This document shows positions 16,649-25,010 of a DNA stretch of 64,000 nt, piece by piece. How positions within the stretch are numbered: position 1 is the stretch's first letter; every line of letters starts with the position of its first letter. Under the pieces are notes generated by a model. The model worked only from the letters and a program-made list of their open reading frames with translations, did no database searches and was not told the DNA's origin. Where the stretch lies: assembly GCF_000472445.1 (NCBI RefSeq), contig NZ_AXAJ01000001.1:62643-126642 (forward strand), read 5' to 3'. The position numbers and the translations under genes were made by a program. Source of the stretch: Burkholderia sp. WSM2230. GTDB lineage: Bacteria > Pseudomonadota > Gammaproteobacteria > Burkholderiales > Burkholderiaceae.

Positions 16649-17785
16649 ATGAAATTCAGGACCGCAAAAGTCGCTTGCGCGGCGTTGGTGTGCCTTGTGC
16701 CGATATTGGCGCAGGCTGGAGACGAAACCGCAGCAGAGAGTAAACCCGCAGGTGGCAGCATGGTCACCATGTATGGCCTGATCGATCAGGGCGTGGAGTA
16801 CGTCAACAACGTGGCGAAGGGCAAAAACACCACCAACGCTTATCGCATGGGGGACGGGACCGCCACTTCCTATTTTGGCATTCGCGGCAGCGAGGATATC
16901 GGCGGAGGCACGAAGGCCATTTTTGATCTGCAAGGCGGCTTTATGCCGGGCAACGGCACTTCAAGACAAGGCGGGCGTCTCTTCGGGCGGCAATCCTACG
17001 TCGGTCTCGACGGAAAATTCGGGCGTCTGACATTTGGCCGCCAATACACGATGCGGTTTTTCGCTATTTCGTTTATCAATCCGTTCGGAACGGGCGCGCA
17101 AGGTCTCACCACACTCGACAACGGCATCGCCAACGCGCGAGCGGACAACTCGGTCAGCTACCGCTATTTCCTCGGTTCGTTCGAAGGAGGCGTGAACTAC
17201 AGCTTCGGTCGCGATGCCGTCGCCGGTAACAGCGCCGCCGCTTCGAATTGTCCGGGCCAGACGACGCCCTCGAACCAATGCCGGGAATATTCGGCAATGC
17301 TCAAGTACGACCGGCAGACGTGGGGCGTGGCCACCTCCTACGAGCGCAATTACGGCGGCACCTCCGCGACATTTGGCGGCCTCACGTCGCCGAAGCTGAC
17401 GGACAGCAGGTTCACGCTGGGCGGCTACGTCAAGATCAGCAAGGCGAAGTTCGGCGTGGGCTGGATCAGGCGCGACGACGAAGGCCTCTCGACGCCAAAG
17501 AGCAATCTGTTCTGGGTGACTGGCGTCGTGCCCGTGACGCCTTTCATCTATGTCGACGGCATGGTGGCGCATCTCAAGTACGATCACTCGCACAACAAGG
17601 CGCTGGTGCTCGTGTTGCGCGGCGAGTACATCCTCTCAAAGCGTACGTTTCTTTACCTGACGGGTGAACATATCCACAACTACGGCAATCTCGCGCTTGC
17701 AGCGACTACGATCACGCCCGTTCCCACGCCTCCGGCTGGCGGCTCGCAGATTTCCATCATCGCGGGTATCCGGCATACGTTTTGA
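16649..17785 (+). CDS. Gram-negative trimeric porin (OmpC/Burkholderia type)
   Basis: 378-residue outer-membrane channel. Signal peptide MKFRTAKVACAALVCLVPILAQA, then the porin start VTMYGLIDQGVEYVNN, the SEDIGGGTKAIFDLQGGF strand pair, GRQSYVGLDGKFGRLTFGRQY, and a C-terminal aromatic strand ending in IRHTF (terminal Phe needed for insertion). Start at 16649, after GGAGA, is chosen because the signal peptide begins there. It follows the phn operon but its promoter carries the LysR box shared with the catabolic genes at 18964, 20345 and 26744, so it probably serves that pathway. It is more divergent from the other three porins of the window than they are from each other. Confidence 0.9.
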   Translation: MKFRTAKVACAALVCLVPILAQAGDETAAESKPAGGSMVTMYGLIDQGVEYVNNVAKGKNTTNAYRMGDGTATSYFGIRGSEDIGGGTKAIFDLQGGFMPGNGTSRQGGRLFGRQSYVGLDGKFGRLTFGRQYTMRFFAISFINPFGTGAQGLTTLDNGIANARADNSVSYRYFLGSFEGGVNYSFGRDAVAGNSAAASNCPGQTTPSNQCREYSAMLKYDRQTWGVATSYERNYGGTSATFGGLTSPKLTDSRFTLGGYVKISKAKFGVGWIRRDDEGLSTPKSNLFWVTGVVPVTPFIYVDGMVAHLKYDHSHNKALVLVLRGEYILSKRTFLYLTGEHIHNYGNLALAATTITPVPTPPAGGSQISIIAGIRHTF

Positions 17786-17822
17786 CCTTGGCGGGAGAGG
17801 CTGAGAGCGGCAAGGGGAAACG

Positions 17823-17859
17823 CACCCCGAAGGTTGGACATCGATCCGCCTTCGGGGTG
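17823..17859. terminator. Hairpin terminator between convergent genes
   Basis: Perfect 11-bp inverted repeat CACCCCGAAGG / CCTTCGGGGTG with a 15-base loop, then TTCTGTT. It lies 38 bases after the porin stop and before the convergent binding-protein gene, so it could act in both directions. Confidence 0.6.
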
Positions 17860-17944
17860 TTCTGTTATGGCAGGAGCACCCAAGCGCGACACGCTTCGCC
17901 GGGATTGCGGGTTTCCCCTGCTCGGACCGATTCAGCCCACCGAT

Positions 17945-18964
17945 TCAGCCCACAAGCTTCGCCGCAGCTTTCGCTGCCGACATGTCGGCGACTTCCTCGA
18001 AGGCCTGCTTGCGCTTCAGACTTCCGACGCTTATGTACATGTCCTGCAGATAACCGATATCGTCGCTCGTCAGCGACAGGTCTTTCGAGTAGGGCCTTTG
18101 CGTCTCGTTGAAATCCCAGATAGCCTGCGCTGATGCGTTGTCGAAATTCTTCTGCGCGTGCCTGCGTGCTTCGAAGAAGGCATCGTGCGATGCCGGCGAC
18201 ATCAGAAACTCATAGAGCGCGCCATAGGCGGCCATGACCGCGACTATTCCGTCGTGCTTGTCACGCAGCGCGGTATCGGCGGCATAGGCGGTCTGGAAAG
18301 TGCATCGGGGCAGCGCTTGCCACAGGTTGGCGCCGTTGATCGGCACGAGCCCGTCGTGATCGCGCAGATGCGAGATGCTCGAACAGCAGGCGTGCGCCTC
18401 GCCCCTTACGACCGCCTCATAGCATTGGTCGTTGCTGCCCTTGTCGACGAAATTGACTTGCGAGGCGTCGAGTCCTTTTTCTTTCATCAACTGGAGCATG
18501 AGCGTATGAAGCAGGCCGAGGGACGGACCCACCGCAACCGTCTTGCCCTCCAGGTCGGCAAGCGTTTTCACCACATCGGGTTTGGCAAAGACCGTCAGCG
18601 CGCATTTTTTCATCCCCGCGCCGACGATCTTCACTTTCGCGCCTTGCGCAATCCGCGCTAACACCATGTTGTAGCCCGACACCATGCAAAGGTCCGCGGC
18701 GCCCGTGGCGATTGCATCGAATGGGCCGGTTGCGCCAGGAATCTGCGCGATGGACGCGTTGACGCCGTACTGCCTGAAATAGCCCATCTCGTCCATCAGG
18801 GCATTGAGCGTCGCATTTTCGAGCCCCGGGTTGCTGACAATGCGAATCGGGCTGGACGCGCCGCGCGCGACATAAGGCGCGGCAAGCGCACCCGCGGCGA
18901 CGCTCAGGCCGAAAAGGCCGGCGCTGCGCAGGAAGCGGCGACGGGTGAGGGTCTGGGTCATCAA
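17945..18964 (-). CDS. NMT1/SsuA-type solute-binding protein, Tat-exported, orphan
   Basis: 339-residue periplasmic protein of the NMT1/THI5-like fold. A twin-arginine signal (TRRRFLRSAGLFGLSVAAGALAA) starts the protein; the core includes IRIVSNPGLENATLNALMDEMGYF and DLEGKTVAVGPSLGLLHTLML. Family members feed ABC importers for sulfonates, nitrate or aromatic acids, yet no cognate permease or ATPase lies nearby. The ligand is unknown; Cys-rich stretches (HACCSSI, RCTFQ) near residues 190-225 are uncommon. It is divergent from LysR1, and its promoter carries the LysR box at 19085-19128 in the same geometry as three other promoters. Confidence 0.85.
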   Translation of the reverse strand: MMTQTLTRRRFLRSAGLFGLSVAAGALAAPYVARGASSPIRIVSNPGLENATLNALMDEMGYFRQYGVNASIAQIPGATGPFDAIATGAADLCMVSGYNMVLARIAQGAKVKIVGAGMKKCALTVFAKPDVVKTLADLEGKTVAVGPSLGLLHTLMLQLMKEKGLDASQVNFVDKGSNDQCYEAVVRGEAHACCSSISHLRDHDGLVPINGANLWQALPRCTFQTAYAADTALRDKHDGIVAVMAAYGALYEFLMSPASHDAFFEARRHAQKNFDNASAQAIWDFNETQRPYSKDLSLTSDDIGYLQDMYISVGSLKRKQAFEEVADMSAAKAAAKLVG

Positions 18965-19084
18965 CTGTCTCCGTACGCCGGTTCGACCGGCATGTTGTAA
19001 TCAAACGATGCGGCTGCGGCGTTTCTGACGTGCGGCCAGGCGCGGCCAGGCGCATCGCGATCGTGCCAGCGAACAGCGTCGCCG

Positions 19085-19128
19085 GGCAATTGAGTAAAAT
19101 GGCCTCAGGCTTAACGAGTTGGTAAAAG
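19085..19128 (-). promoter_or_regulatory. LysR-box promoter of the binding-protein gene and LysR1 autoregulatory site (site D)
   Basis: Read on the minus strand from 19128: CTTTTACC at 1-8, GTTAA at 14-18, CTCAATTGCC at 35-44, exactly the spacing seen at 16470, 20162 and 26577. A -35-like TTGCCC overlaps its end. On the plus strand the same box (TTAACG, AGTTG, GTAAA at 19111-19126) lies 15 bases before the LysR1 start, over its ribosome site, which fits activation of the divergent gene with repression of its own. Confidence 0.6.
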
Positions 19129-19140
19129 GGAGCGCGCGAC

Positions 19141-20106
19141 GTGTCAGAGCTTGACTGGTACCTTCAGATCAACCTGAAGGCGCGGCACATGCATCTCGTC
19201 GTGGCGATCGACACATACCGCAATCTGACCCAGGTGGCGGACGTTACGCATGTGACCGTGCCTGCGGTTTCCAAGTCGCTTGCCGAGCTCGAACGGGGCC
19301 TAGGACTCACGCTTTTCTCGCGCACGGCACAAGGCCTCGTCCCCACACAGTACGGCGAGTGTCTGATCCGCCACGCGCGGGCCATGCTCGCCATCCTCCA
19401 TCAGGCACGCGACGAGCTGAAGGCGCTCAGTTCGGGGACCGAGGGCAAGGTTCACATCGGCATGTTGCCCGCTTCGGCTTCCGTGCTGGTGCCACGGGCC
19501 CTGAGCCTTCTGAAGCAGCGCTCGCCCGGCACCAACGTAGTCGTGGTCGAAGGGACGACGGCCTCGTTATTGCCGGAACTCTGGCAAGGCCGCCTCGACC
19601 TGGTCGTGGGCCGCCTGCCGCCGCCGGACACGCTCGGCAGTTTCGAAGAAAGAGAGCTTATCGAGGACCCGGTGACGCTCGTCGTGGGCCGTCATCATCC
19701 GCTGGCGCGCAGGAAAACCCTTAAATGGTCGGACCTGCATCCTTACCCATGGATACTGCCGCCGCCCGGCTCGATACTGCGCGATCCGCTTGAGCGCGCA
19801 CTCGAAGCGCACGACGTGCCCCTGACCAACAACTACATCGAAACGCTCTCCATTCACGTGGTGCGGGCCCATCTGCAGGTTTCGGATTCCATCGCCGTGA
19901 TGGCCGACACGCCGGCCAACGACCCCGCGCAGCCGCTTCATACGCTTCCTCTAGGCCTTCCCCGGTTGCTGCGCCCCGCGGGCGTGCTATGGAACCGCAA
20001 CCGCGGCCTTACGCCCAGCGCGCAGCTGATGGTGGTGTGCCTGGAAGAAGCGGCTCAAGACCTCGCGGGAAAGAGCCAGGCTGCGCGCAAGACACTCGCA
20101 CCGTGA
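19141..20106 (+). CDS. LysR-family regulator 1
   Basis: 321-residue transcription factor with a GTG start (GGGAG about 9 bases upstream). Winged helix-turn-helix at about residues 15-75 (TYRNLTQVADVTHVTVPAVSKSLAELE), then a LysR substrate-binding domain (KVHIGMLPASASVLVPRAL ...). It is a close paralogue of LysR2 at 25011-26015, close to 90 percent identical by eye, with a 40-base DNA stretch identical in both. It lies between the divergent binding protein and the TctC gene and probably controls both through the boxes at 19085-19128 and 20162. The inducer is unknown. Confidence 0.92.
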   Translation: MSELDWYLQINLKARHMHLVVAIDTYRNLTQVADVTHVTVPAVSKSLAELERGLGLTLFSRTAQGLVPTQYGECLIRHARAMLAILHQARDELKALSSGTEGKVHIGMLPASASVLVPRALSLLKQRSPGTNVVVVEGTTASLLPELWQGRLDLVVGRLPPPDTLGSFEERELIEDPVTLVVGRHHPLARRKTLKWSDLHPYPWILPPPGSILRDPLERALEAHDVPLTNNYIETLSIHVVRAHLQVSDSIAVMADTPANDPAQPLHTLPLGLPRLLRPAGVLWNRNRGLTPSAQLMVVCLEEAAQDLAGKSQAARKTLAP

Positions 20107-20161
20107 AGCGCCTGACTTATCCCGCCGGCTCAAAGTAGTCCGCGTCCGTTCACCGGGGCGG

Positions 20162-20228
20162 GTTTAACCGTTTACTCAAACCCGAAGCCGTTTTTCTCAA
20201 TTGACCCCTGCTCGCGCGCTGGCAGAAT
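20162..20228 (+). promoter_or_regulatory. LysR-box promoter of the TctC gene (site B)
   Basis: From 20162: GTTTAACC at 1-8, CTCAA at 14-18, CTCAATTGAC at 35-44. A -35-like TTGACC (20201-20206) and, 16 bases on, a -10-like CAGAAT (20223-20228) follow. Same layout as site A. Downstream similarity continues (GCGTT and AAACGAA follow in both), so whole promoter regions are related. Confidence 0.65.
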
Positions 20229-20344
20229 CTGGGTGCGTTCACTCAATAAACGAACGGAGACAACGCGATTCGCGCGAATGATTCGAACCGTCCTTCCTGG
20301 CGGGCGAAGGCGAATCGCGGACTATTATCGGAGACAGGACGACC

Positions 20345-21385
20345 ATGAAGTACAGGACCGCAATTCGCGCTTGCGCGGCGCTCTTGAGTATTGCCGCGAT
20401 GGCGATTACGGGACCGGCCCATGGTCAGTCGGTCGAGCAGTTCTATCACGGCAAGACAGTCACGCTTGTCGTCAGTGCAGACGCAGGCACACCGACCGAC
20501 ATCATCGCGCGCCAGTTCGCACGCTTTTTCGTCAATTACATTCCTGGAAAACCGCATGCGGTGGTGATGAACGTGGTCGGGGCAGGAGGCATGGTCGCCG
20601 CCGCCTCGCTGCAGTCCAGACAATCCAGCGACGGGACCGTTATCGGTTTCCTGCAGCGAAACAACCTCTACATTCCGTTGCTCGATCCACGGCAAAGCAG
20701 ATTCGATCCGCGCAAGGTGCGGTGGCTCGGCAGTCTCAACAAGGTCGAGTATTGCCTCGTTTCAATGACGCGTTCCGGCGTGACCACCGCTGACGATCTC
20801 ACGAAGAAAAAGATGTACATCGGCGCCACGGGCTTCGCCAACGAGGACCGCACGCTGCCGGCGCTGCTCGACGAGTACCTGGGCGCGAAGATGAGCATCG
20901 TGCCTGGCTATACGGGCCGCGGAGAAGTCTATCTCGCGATGCAGCGCGGCGAAGTGGACGGTTGGGCCTCCACCATCGACGGATTGCAGCAAGGCGAACC
21001 TGTGCGCATGCTCGCCAACGGCAAGATGAAAGTGTTGCTGCACCTGGGCTGGAACAGTCCGGCTCCGTTCGCCGATATCCCGAATCTGAGCGCGTATATC
21101 ACCGATCCCGACGTCAAGGCGCTTTTCAATCTGTTCCTGCTGCCGTTCCAGGCAGGACGACCAATCGCCGTACCGAAGGACGTGCCCGCGGATCGTCTTG
21201 ATGCGCTGCGTGAGGCGTTCGCGAAGACGATCGCGGACCCGGAGTTCATCGCAGCGATGAAAAGTTCAGGCTACCCGATCGATCCAATCGACGGAAACGC
21301 GGTGGAACAGATAGTCGGCAAGCTGTACGCGACGCCCGAGCCGCAGCTCGAGAGCGCACGCAAGCTCATCTTCAGTTCTCACTGA
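20345..21385 (+). CDS. TctC/Bug-family tricarboxylate transporter binding protein
   Basis: 346-residue periplasmic solute receptor of the tripartite tricarboxylate transporter (TTT) type. Signal peptide MKYRTAIRACAALLSIAAMAITGPAHG, then VEQFYHGKTVTLVVSADAGTPTDIIARQF and NVVGAGGMVAA, the loops that bind carboxylates in Bug proteins. It lacks the classic FPPGG/YPAGG start of many Bug proteins, the region reading VVSADAGTPTD, so the ligand may differ. Start preceded by GGAGACAGG. Partner of the TctA-TctB fusion at 22394; the LigI-like gene sits between them. Confidence 0.88.
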   Translation: MKYRTAIRACAALLSIAAMAITGPAHGQSVEQFYHGKTVTLVVSADAGTPTDIIARQFARFFVNYIPGKPHAVVMNVVGAGGMVAAASLQSRQSSDGTVIGFLQRNNLYIPLLDPRQSRFDPRKVRWLGSLNKVEYCLVSMTRSGVTTADDLTKKKMYIGATGFANEDRTLPALLDEYLGAKMSIVPGYTGRGEVYLAMQRGEVDGWASTIDGLQQGEPVRMLANGKMKVLLHLGWNSPAPFADIPNLSAYITDPDVKALFNLFLLPFQAGRPIAVPKDVPADRLDALREAFAKTIADPEFIAAMKSSGYPIDPIDGNAVEQIVGKLYATPEPQLESARKLIFSSH

Positions 21386-21413
21386 ACGCAAAATCACCAC
21401 GAGGTCTGTTCAC

Positions 21414-22268
21414 ATGACACCCGAAATAATCGACATTCACCCGCATATCATCTCCGCGGACACCGAGCGTTACCCGATCGCTCCGCAACATGGACACCGC
21501 TCCAAGTGGTCGGCCACGCGCCCGGTCACGTTCGAGCAGATGATCGCCGAGATGGACGAAGCGGGCGTAGCGAAGGCTGCAATCGTGCATTCGTCGACCA
21601 CCTACGGTCACAACAACTCGTACGTGGCCGACAGCGTGGCGCGCTATCCGAAGCGCTTTACAGGCGTCTATTCGTTCGATCTGCTCGCACCCGACGCGTT
21701 GCAGACTTTCGACTACTGGCTCGCTCGCGGCATGGGCGGCATTCGCCTCTTCACGGGCGGCGCGACACATCAGAGCGATGCAAGCTGGCTCATCGATCCC
21801 GCCACTTTCCCGATCTGGCAGCGCTGCGCCGAAATCGGCATGACGATGGCGGTGCAGACGACGCCGGACGGCTTGTCCATGGTCGCCGAGCTTGCGCAAC
21901 GTTTTCCCACCGTGAAGATTGCGCTGGATCACTGCGCGCGGCCCGATCTCGAAGACGGCCCGCCGTACGCGCGTTGCGCGGCGCTCTTCGAACTGGCGAA
22001 GTACGAGAACGTGTATATGAAGATCACGCCGCGCACCTTCGATCTCGCGCAGGCGGCGCCAGGCGGGGCAGAGGCGTTCTTTGCACAGCTCGTCAAAGTG
22101 TTCGGCGCGGATCACCTCGCGTTCGGCTCGAACTATCCGGCTTCCGCGGGACCGCTGAAAAAGCTGATCGATCAGGGTCACGCGTGTTTCGCGAGTCTTA
22201 CCGAGGAAGAGCGCGCGTGGGTCTGGGGCCGCACCGCCAAGGCGCTTTACCCGTCGCTGGCCGATTAA
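21414..22268 (+). CDS. LigI-like amidohydrolase 1 (PF04909)
   Basis: 284-residue metal-dependent hydrolase of the amidohydrolase_2 family, which includes 2-pyrone-4,6-dicarboxylate lactonase (LigI) and sugar lactonases. Visible motifs: IDIHPH with His 9 and 11 at strand 1, AIVHSSTTYG, LDHCARPDLEDGPPY, and FGSNYP near residue 240 carrying the region of the family's catalytic Asp. It is one of three paralogues in the window (others at 28829 and 50610) with the same motifs. Set between the two TTT genes, so its substrate is probably linked to what that carrier imports. Lactone hydrolysis is an inference. Confidence 0.85.
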   Translation: MTPEIIDIHPHIISADTERYPIAPQHGHRSKWSATRPVTFEQMIAEMDEAGVAKAAIVHSSTTYGHNNSYVADSVARYPKRFTGVYSFDLLAPDALQTFDYWLARGMGGIRLFTGGATHQSDASWLIDPATFPIWQRCAEIGMTMAVQTTPDGLSMVAELAQRFPTVKIALDHCARPDLEDGPPYARCAALFELAKYENVYMKITPRTFDLAQAAPGGAEAFFAQLVKVFGADHLAFGSNYPASAGPLKKLIDQGHACFASLTEEERAWVWGRTAKALYPSLAD

Positions 22269-22393
22269 CCCGCAACGTCGGGCAACGAGTCCAGCCAATC
22301 GGGCGATACCACTCGGTGAGCCAACTGAGCGACTTGCACTGCGTGAGCCAACCGAGTGAGCCTGGCAGGCTTGCCATTTCATCAGGATGACGT

Positions 22394-24400
22394 ATGGAAT
22401 TTTTCAACGACGCAACGCTATTGGCAGCAGGCCATGCGTTGTCGACGCTCCTGCAATTCAACCGTCTGATCTTCCTCGTCTTCGGCGTGGTGGTCGGGCT
22501 GTCGATCGGGCTGCTGCCAGGCATTGGAGGCTTGACGGGTTTTGCGTTACTGGTGCCGTTCACCTACACGATGGACCCATATGCGGCTTTTGCGATGCTG
22601 CTCGGCATGGCGTCCGTCATTACGACGTCCGACGTGATTCCGGCCGTGCTGTTCGGCGTGCCCGGCCACGCGGCTTCACAGGCGACCGTGCTCGACGGCC
22701 TGCCCATGACGAAGCGCGGTGAGGCGTCGCGTGCGTTGAGCGCGTGCTACATGTCGTCGTTGTTCGGCGGTCTCATTGGCGCGATCGTTCTTGCGTTTTC
22801 GCTGCCGTTGGTGCGGCCTTTCGTGCTCTCCATCGGCACGCCCGAAATGCTCGCGCTCACTATATTCGGCGTTTCGATGGTCTCGGCGCTATCGGGCAAC
22901 GCGCCGCTGCGCGGCGTGGTCGCGGCCTGTTTCGGCATCCTGGTGGGCATGATCGGTACCAACGTAGCAACCGGCCAGATGCGCTGGACCGGCGACATCC
23001 TTTATCTGCAGGACGGCATTCCGCTCGTGCCGATCATCCTTGGGATTTTTGCGCTGCCGGAGTTGTGCGAGCTGGCGATCCGGCGCACGGCGATCGCCGA
23101 GAACGTGCAGTTCAGTTCGCGCGAGGGGATGCAACAGGGCGTCGTCGACAGTTTTCGCAACTGGTTTCTGATTCTTCGCTGCGGCGGCCTGGGCGCGATA
23201 CTCGGTGCGGTGCCGGGCATCACCGGCGCGGTGACGGACTGGATCGCATACGGTCATGCGCTGCAGACCGCGAAGGGCGCGAAGCAATCTTTCACCACCG
23301 GCGATGTGCGCGGCGTGATTGCGCCCGAAGCGGCCAATAACGCGCGCGAAGGCGGCAGCCTCGTGCCGATGCTGTCGTTCGGCGTGCCGGGCGGCGCGGC
23401 GCAGGCCATCCTGCTCGGCGCGATGATGGTGCACGGCTTCATCCCCGGCCCGGACATGCTGACCAAACATCTGGACTTCACGTATTCGATGGTCTGGTCA
23501 ATCGCGCTCGCCAATATCTTCGGCGCGGGCCTGTGTTTTTTGCTGAGCGGACAGTTCGCGAGGATTTCGACGCTGCGCTATACGCTCATCCTGCCGGTCA
23601 TCATGCCGATCATCTATGTCGGCGCTTTCCAGGGCTCGCGCAGCTGGGGCGACCTGTTCGTACTGCTCATCGCCGCCGTGATCGGCTGGACCATGAAGCG
23701 CCTCAGATGGGCGCGCCCGCCGCTGATTCTCGGCCTCGTGCTCGGCGTGCTGATGGAGCGCTACATGTCGATTTCCTTCGTGCGCTACGGCACGGAGTGG
23801 GTCACGCGCCCGGTCGTCATGGTTCTTCTCACGCTTGCGGCGCTGGTCTTTTTCAAGCCGCTGTTCACAGCGTTGCGCAGCGGCGGCCTCGCGCGGATGC
23901 GGCCGAGCGGCAAGATCGTCGTCAAGCCGGAAGATCTCGTTTATGTGTTCTTCATCGGCGTCGGCGTCTATATGCTGGTGACCGCGCAGAGCTGGCTGCT
24001 CATGGCGCGAATCGGGCCGACCGTGATTGCGAGCATTCTCGTGATCGCCGGAACCTGCAGCCTGCTCTACAAGGTCTTCGTGATTCCTGCCCATGCGGCA
24101 GCGGCGCCTGCGGGCGGCGGCATCCACATGGACGTATCGAGCGACCATGGCGAAAAGCTGCCGAACCGCGTGACTCTGATGCGCGCCGCGAAGTTCTTCG
24201 GCTGGTTCATCGCGTTTCTCGTGTGCATGTCGCTGATCGGCATGATCCCGACCGTGCCGCTCATTATCGTTGCGTACATGCGCATCGAGGGGCGCGAGTC
24301 GTGGCGGCTCAGCCTGATTCTCGCGGCCTGCGTGACCGCGCTGATCTATGGCGTCTTCGATCAGATCATCCATATACCGTGGCCGAGCAGCCTCATCTAA
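22394..24400 (+). CDS. TctA-TctB fusion permease of a tripartite tricarboxylate transporter
   Basis: 668-residue inner-membrane protein, clearly longer than TctA alone (about 500). Residues 1-500 are TctA, with the signature GLLPGIGGLTGFALLVPF near residue 38 and the second PGITGAVTDWIAYG repeat near 275. From about 515 to the end there are four further hydrophobic segments (VYVFFIGVGVYMLV, IGPTVIASILVIAG, FFGWFIAFLVCMSLIG, SLILAACVTALIYG) that look like TctB, the small membrane subunit otherwise encoded separately. No separate tctB is present. AGGATGACG precedes the start. Works with the TctC protein at 20345. Confidence 0.88.
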   Translation: MEFFNDATLLAAGHALSTLLQFNRLIFLVFGVVVGLSIGLLPGIGGLTGFALLVPFTYTMDPYAAFAMLLGMASVITTSDVIPAVLFGVPGHAASQATVLDGLPMTKRGEASRALSACYMSSLFGGLIGAIVLAFSLPLVRPFVLSIGTPEMLALTIFGVSMVSALSGNAPLRGVVAACFGILVGMIGTNVATGQMRWTGDILYLQDGIPLVPIILGIFALPELCELAIRRTAIAENVQFSSREGMQQGVVDSFRNWFLILRCGGLGAILGAVPGITGAVTDWIAYGHALQTAKGAKQSFTTGDVRGVIAPEAANNAREGGSLVPMLSFGVPGGAAQAILLGAMMVHGFIPGPDMLTKHLDFTYSMVWSIALANIFGAGLCFLLSGQFARISTLRYTLILPVIMPIIYVGAFQGSRSWGDLFVLLIAAVIGWTMKRLRWARPPLILGLVLGVLMERYMSISFVRYGTEWVTRPVVMVLLTLAALVFFKPLFTALRSGGLARMRPSGKIVVKPEDLVYVFFIGVGVYMLVTAQSWLLMARIGPTVIASILVIAGTCSLLYKVFVIPAHAAAAPAGGGIHMDVSSDHGEKLPNRVTLMRAAKFFGWFIAFLVCMSLIGMIPTVPLIIVAYMRIEGRESWRLSLILAACVTALIYGVFDQIIHIPWPSSLI

Positions 24401-24429
24401 ACAAACATCGTCACAGGAAGGAAACAGGC

Positions 24430-24960
24430 ATGACGGACAACCGGCTCCAACGTATCGACCCGGACCAGGCCACCGGCGAGCAGAAGAAAGTCATTGCGCG
24501 GCTGGGCGAAGGGCGCGGGCGAATTCCCACGCCGTTCAACATCTGGCTGCATAACCCGAACCTCGCTGACGGAATGGAAATTATCGGCACACACGTCGAT
24601 CACTCGCCCGTGCTCAGTGAGGCGGAGAGCGAAGTTGCCATTCTTTCGACGGCGGTCTTCTGGAATGCGCCCTACGTGATCGCCAACCACCGCCGGCATG
24701 CATTGAAGGCGGGGGTGCCGCAGGCGGTGGTCGAGGCAATTCTGGAAAAGCGCCGGCCTGAAGCGGGCGATGACCGCCTGGGCCTTGTCTGCGAGGCGGT
24801 CTGCGACATTCTCGCGGGCGGCGTAGTCGACGACGCGCGCTTTGCGCGTTACGACGCCGAGCTCGGCCGCGCGGTGATTGCCGAGTTGCTGATCACGGTG
24901 GGCTACTTCACGTCGATTTCGCTGGGCATGACCTTGCACGCGCTGCAACCCAAGGACTGA
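24430..24960 (+). CDS. Carboxymuconolactone decarboxylase (CMD/AhpD) family protein
   Basis: 176-residue protein of the CMD family (PF02627). It starts MTDNRLQRIDPDQATGEQKKV, with RGRIPTPFNIWLHNPNLA and AVFWNAPYVIANHRRHALKAGV corresponding to the helix that carries the C-x2-C pair in AhpD. That pair is replaced (N-A-P-Y), so it is not a disulfide reductase but resembles decarboxylase-type members, with a His in NHRRHA. An open frame reaches back to 23533, but that is a shadow of the permease gene; GGAAGG before 24430 sets the start. The role in the pathway is unknown. Confidence 0.85.
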   Translation: MTDNRLQRIDPDQATGEQKKVIARLGEGRGRIPTPFNIWLHNPNLADGMEIIGTHVDHSPVLSEAESEVAILSTAVFWNAPYVIANHRRHALKAGVPQAVVEAILEKRRPEAGDDRLGLVCEAVCDILAGGVVDDARFARYDAELGRAVIAELLITVGYFTSISLGMTLHALQPKD

Positions 24961-24976
24961 TATCCGCTCATGTTCG

Positions 24977-24992
24977 TTGACGAGATGGTGAA
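24977..24992 (+). promoter_or_regulatory. LysR-box relic or autoregulatory site before LysR2 (site E)
   Basis: TTGACG, AGATG, GTGAA: same layout and same distance from the GTG start as TTAACG-AGTTG-GTAAA before LysR1. It overlaps the leader of LysR2 just after the CMD gene. The distal CTCAATTG element of the other sites is absent, so it probably serves autoregulation only. Confidence 0.45.
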
Positions 24993-25010
24993 ACCGCGGA
25001 GGCACACGAC

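Noticed and set aside
22311..22357. GTGAGCCAAC direct repeat and ACTCGGT/ACCGAGT inverted repeat before the TctAB gene
   Set aside because: Short and found only once; the gap is within an apparent operon, so I could not argue for a regulatory role.
23533..24429. Upstream extension of the CMD-family gene
   Set aside because: It overlaps the TctA-TctB gene in another frame; a ribosome site and family length support the start at 24430.
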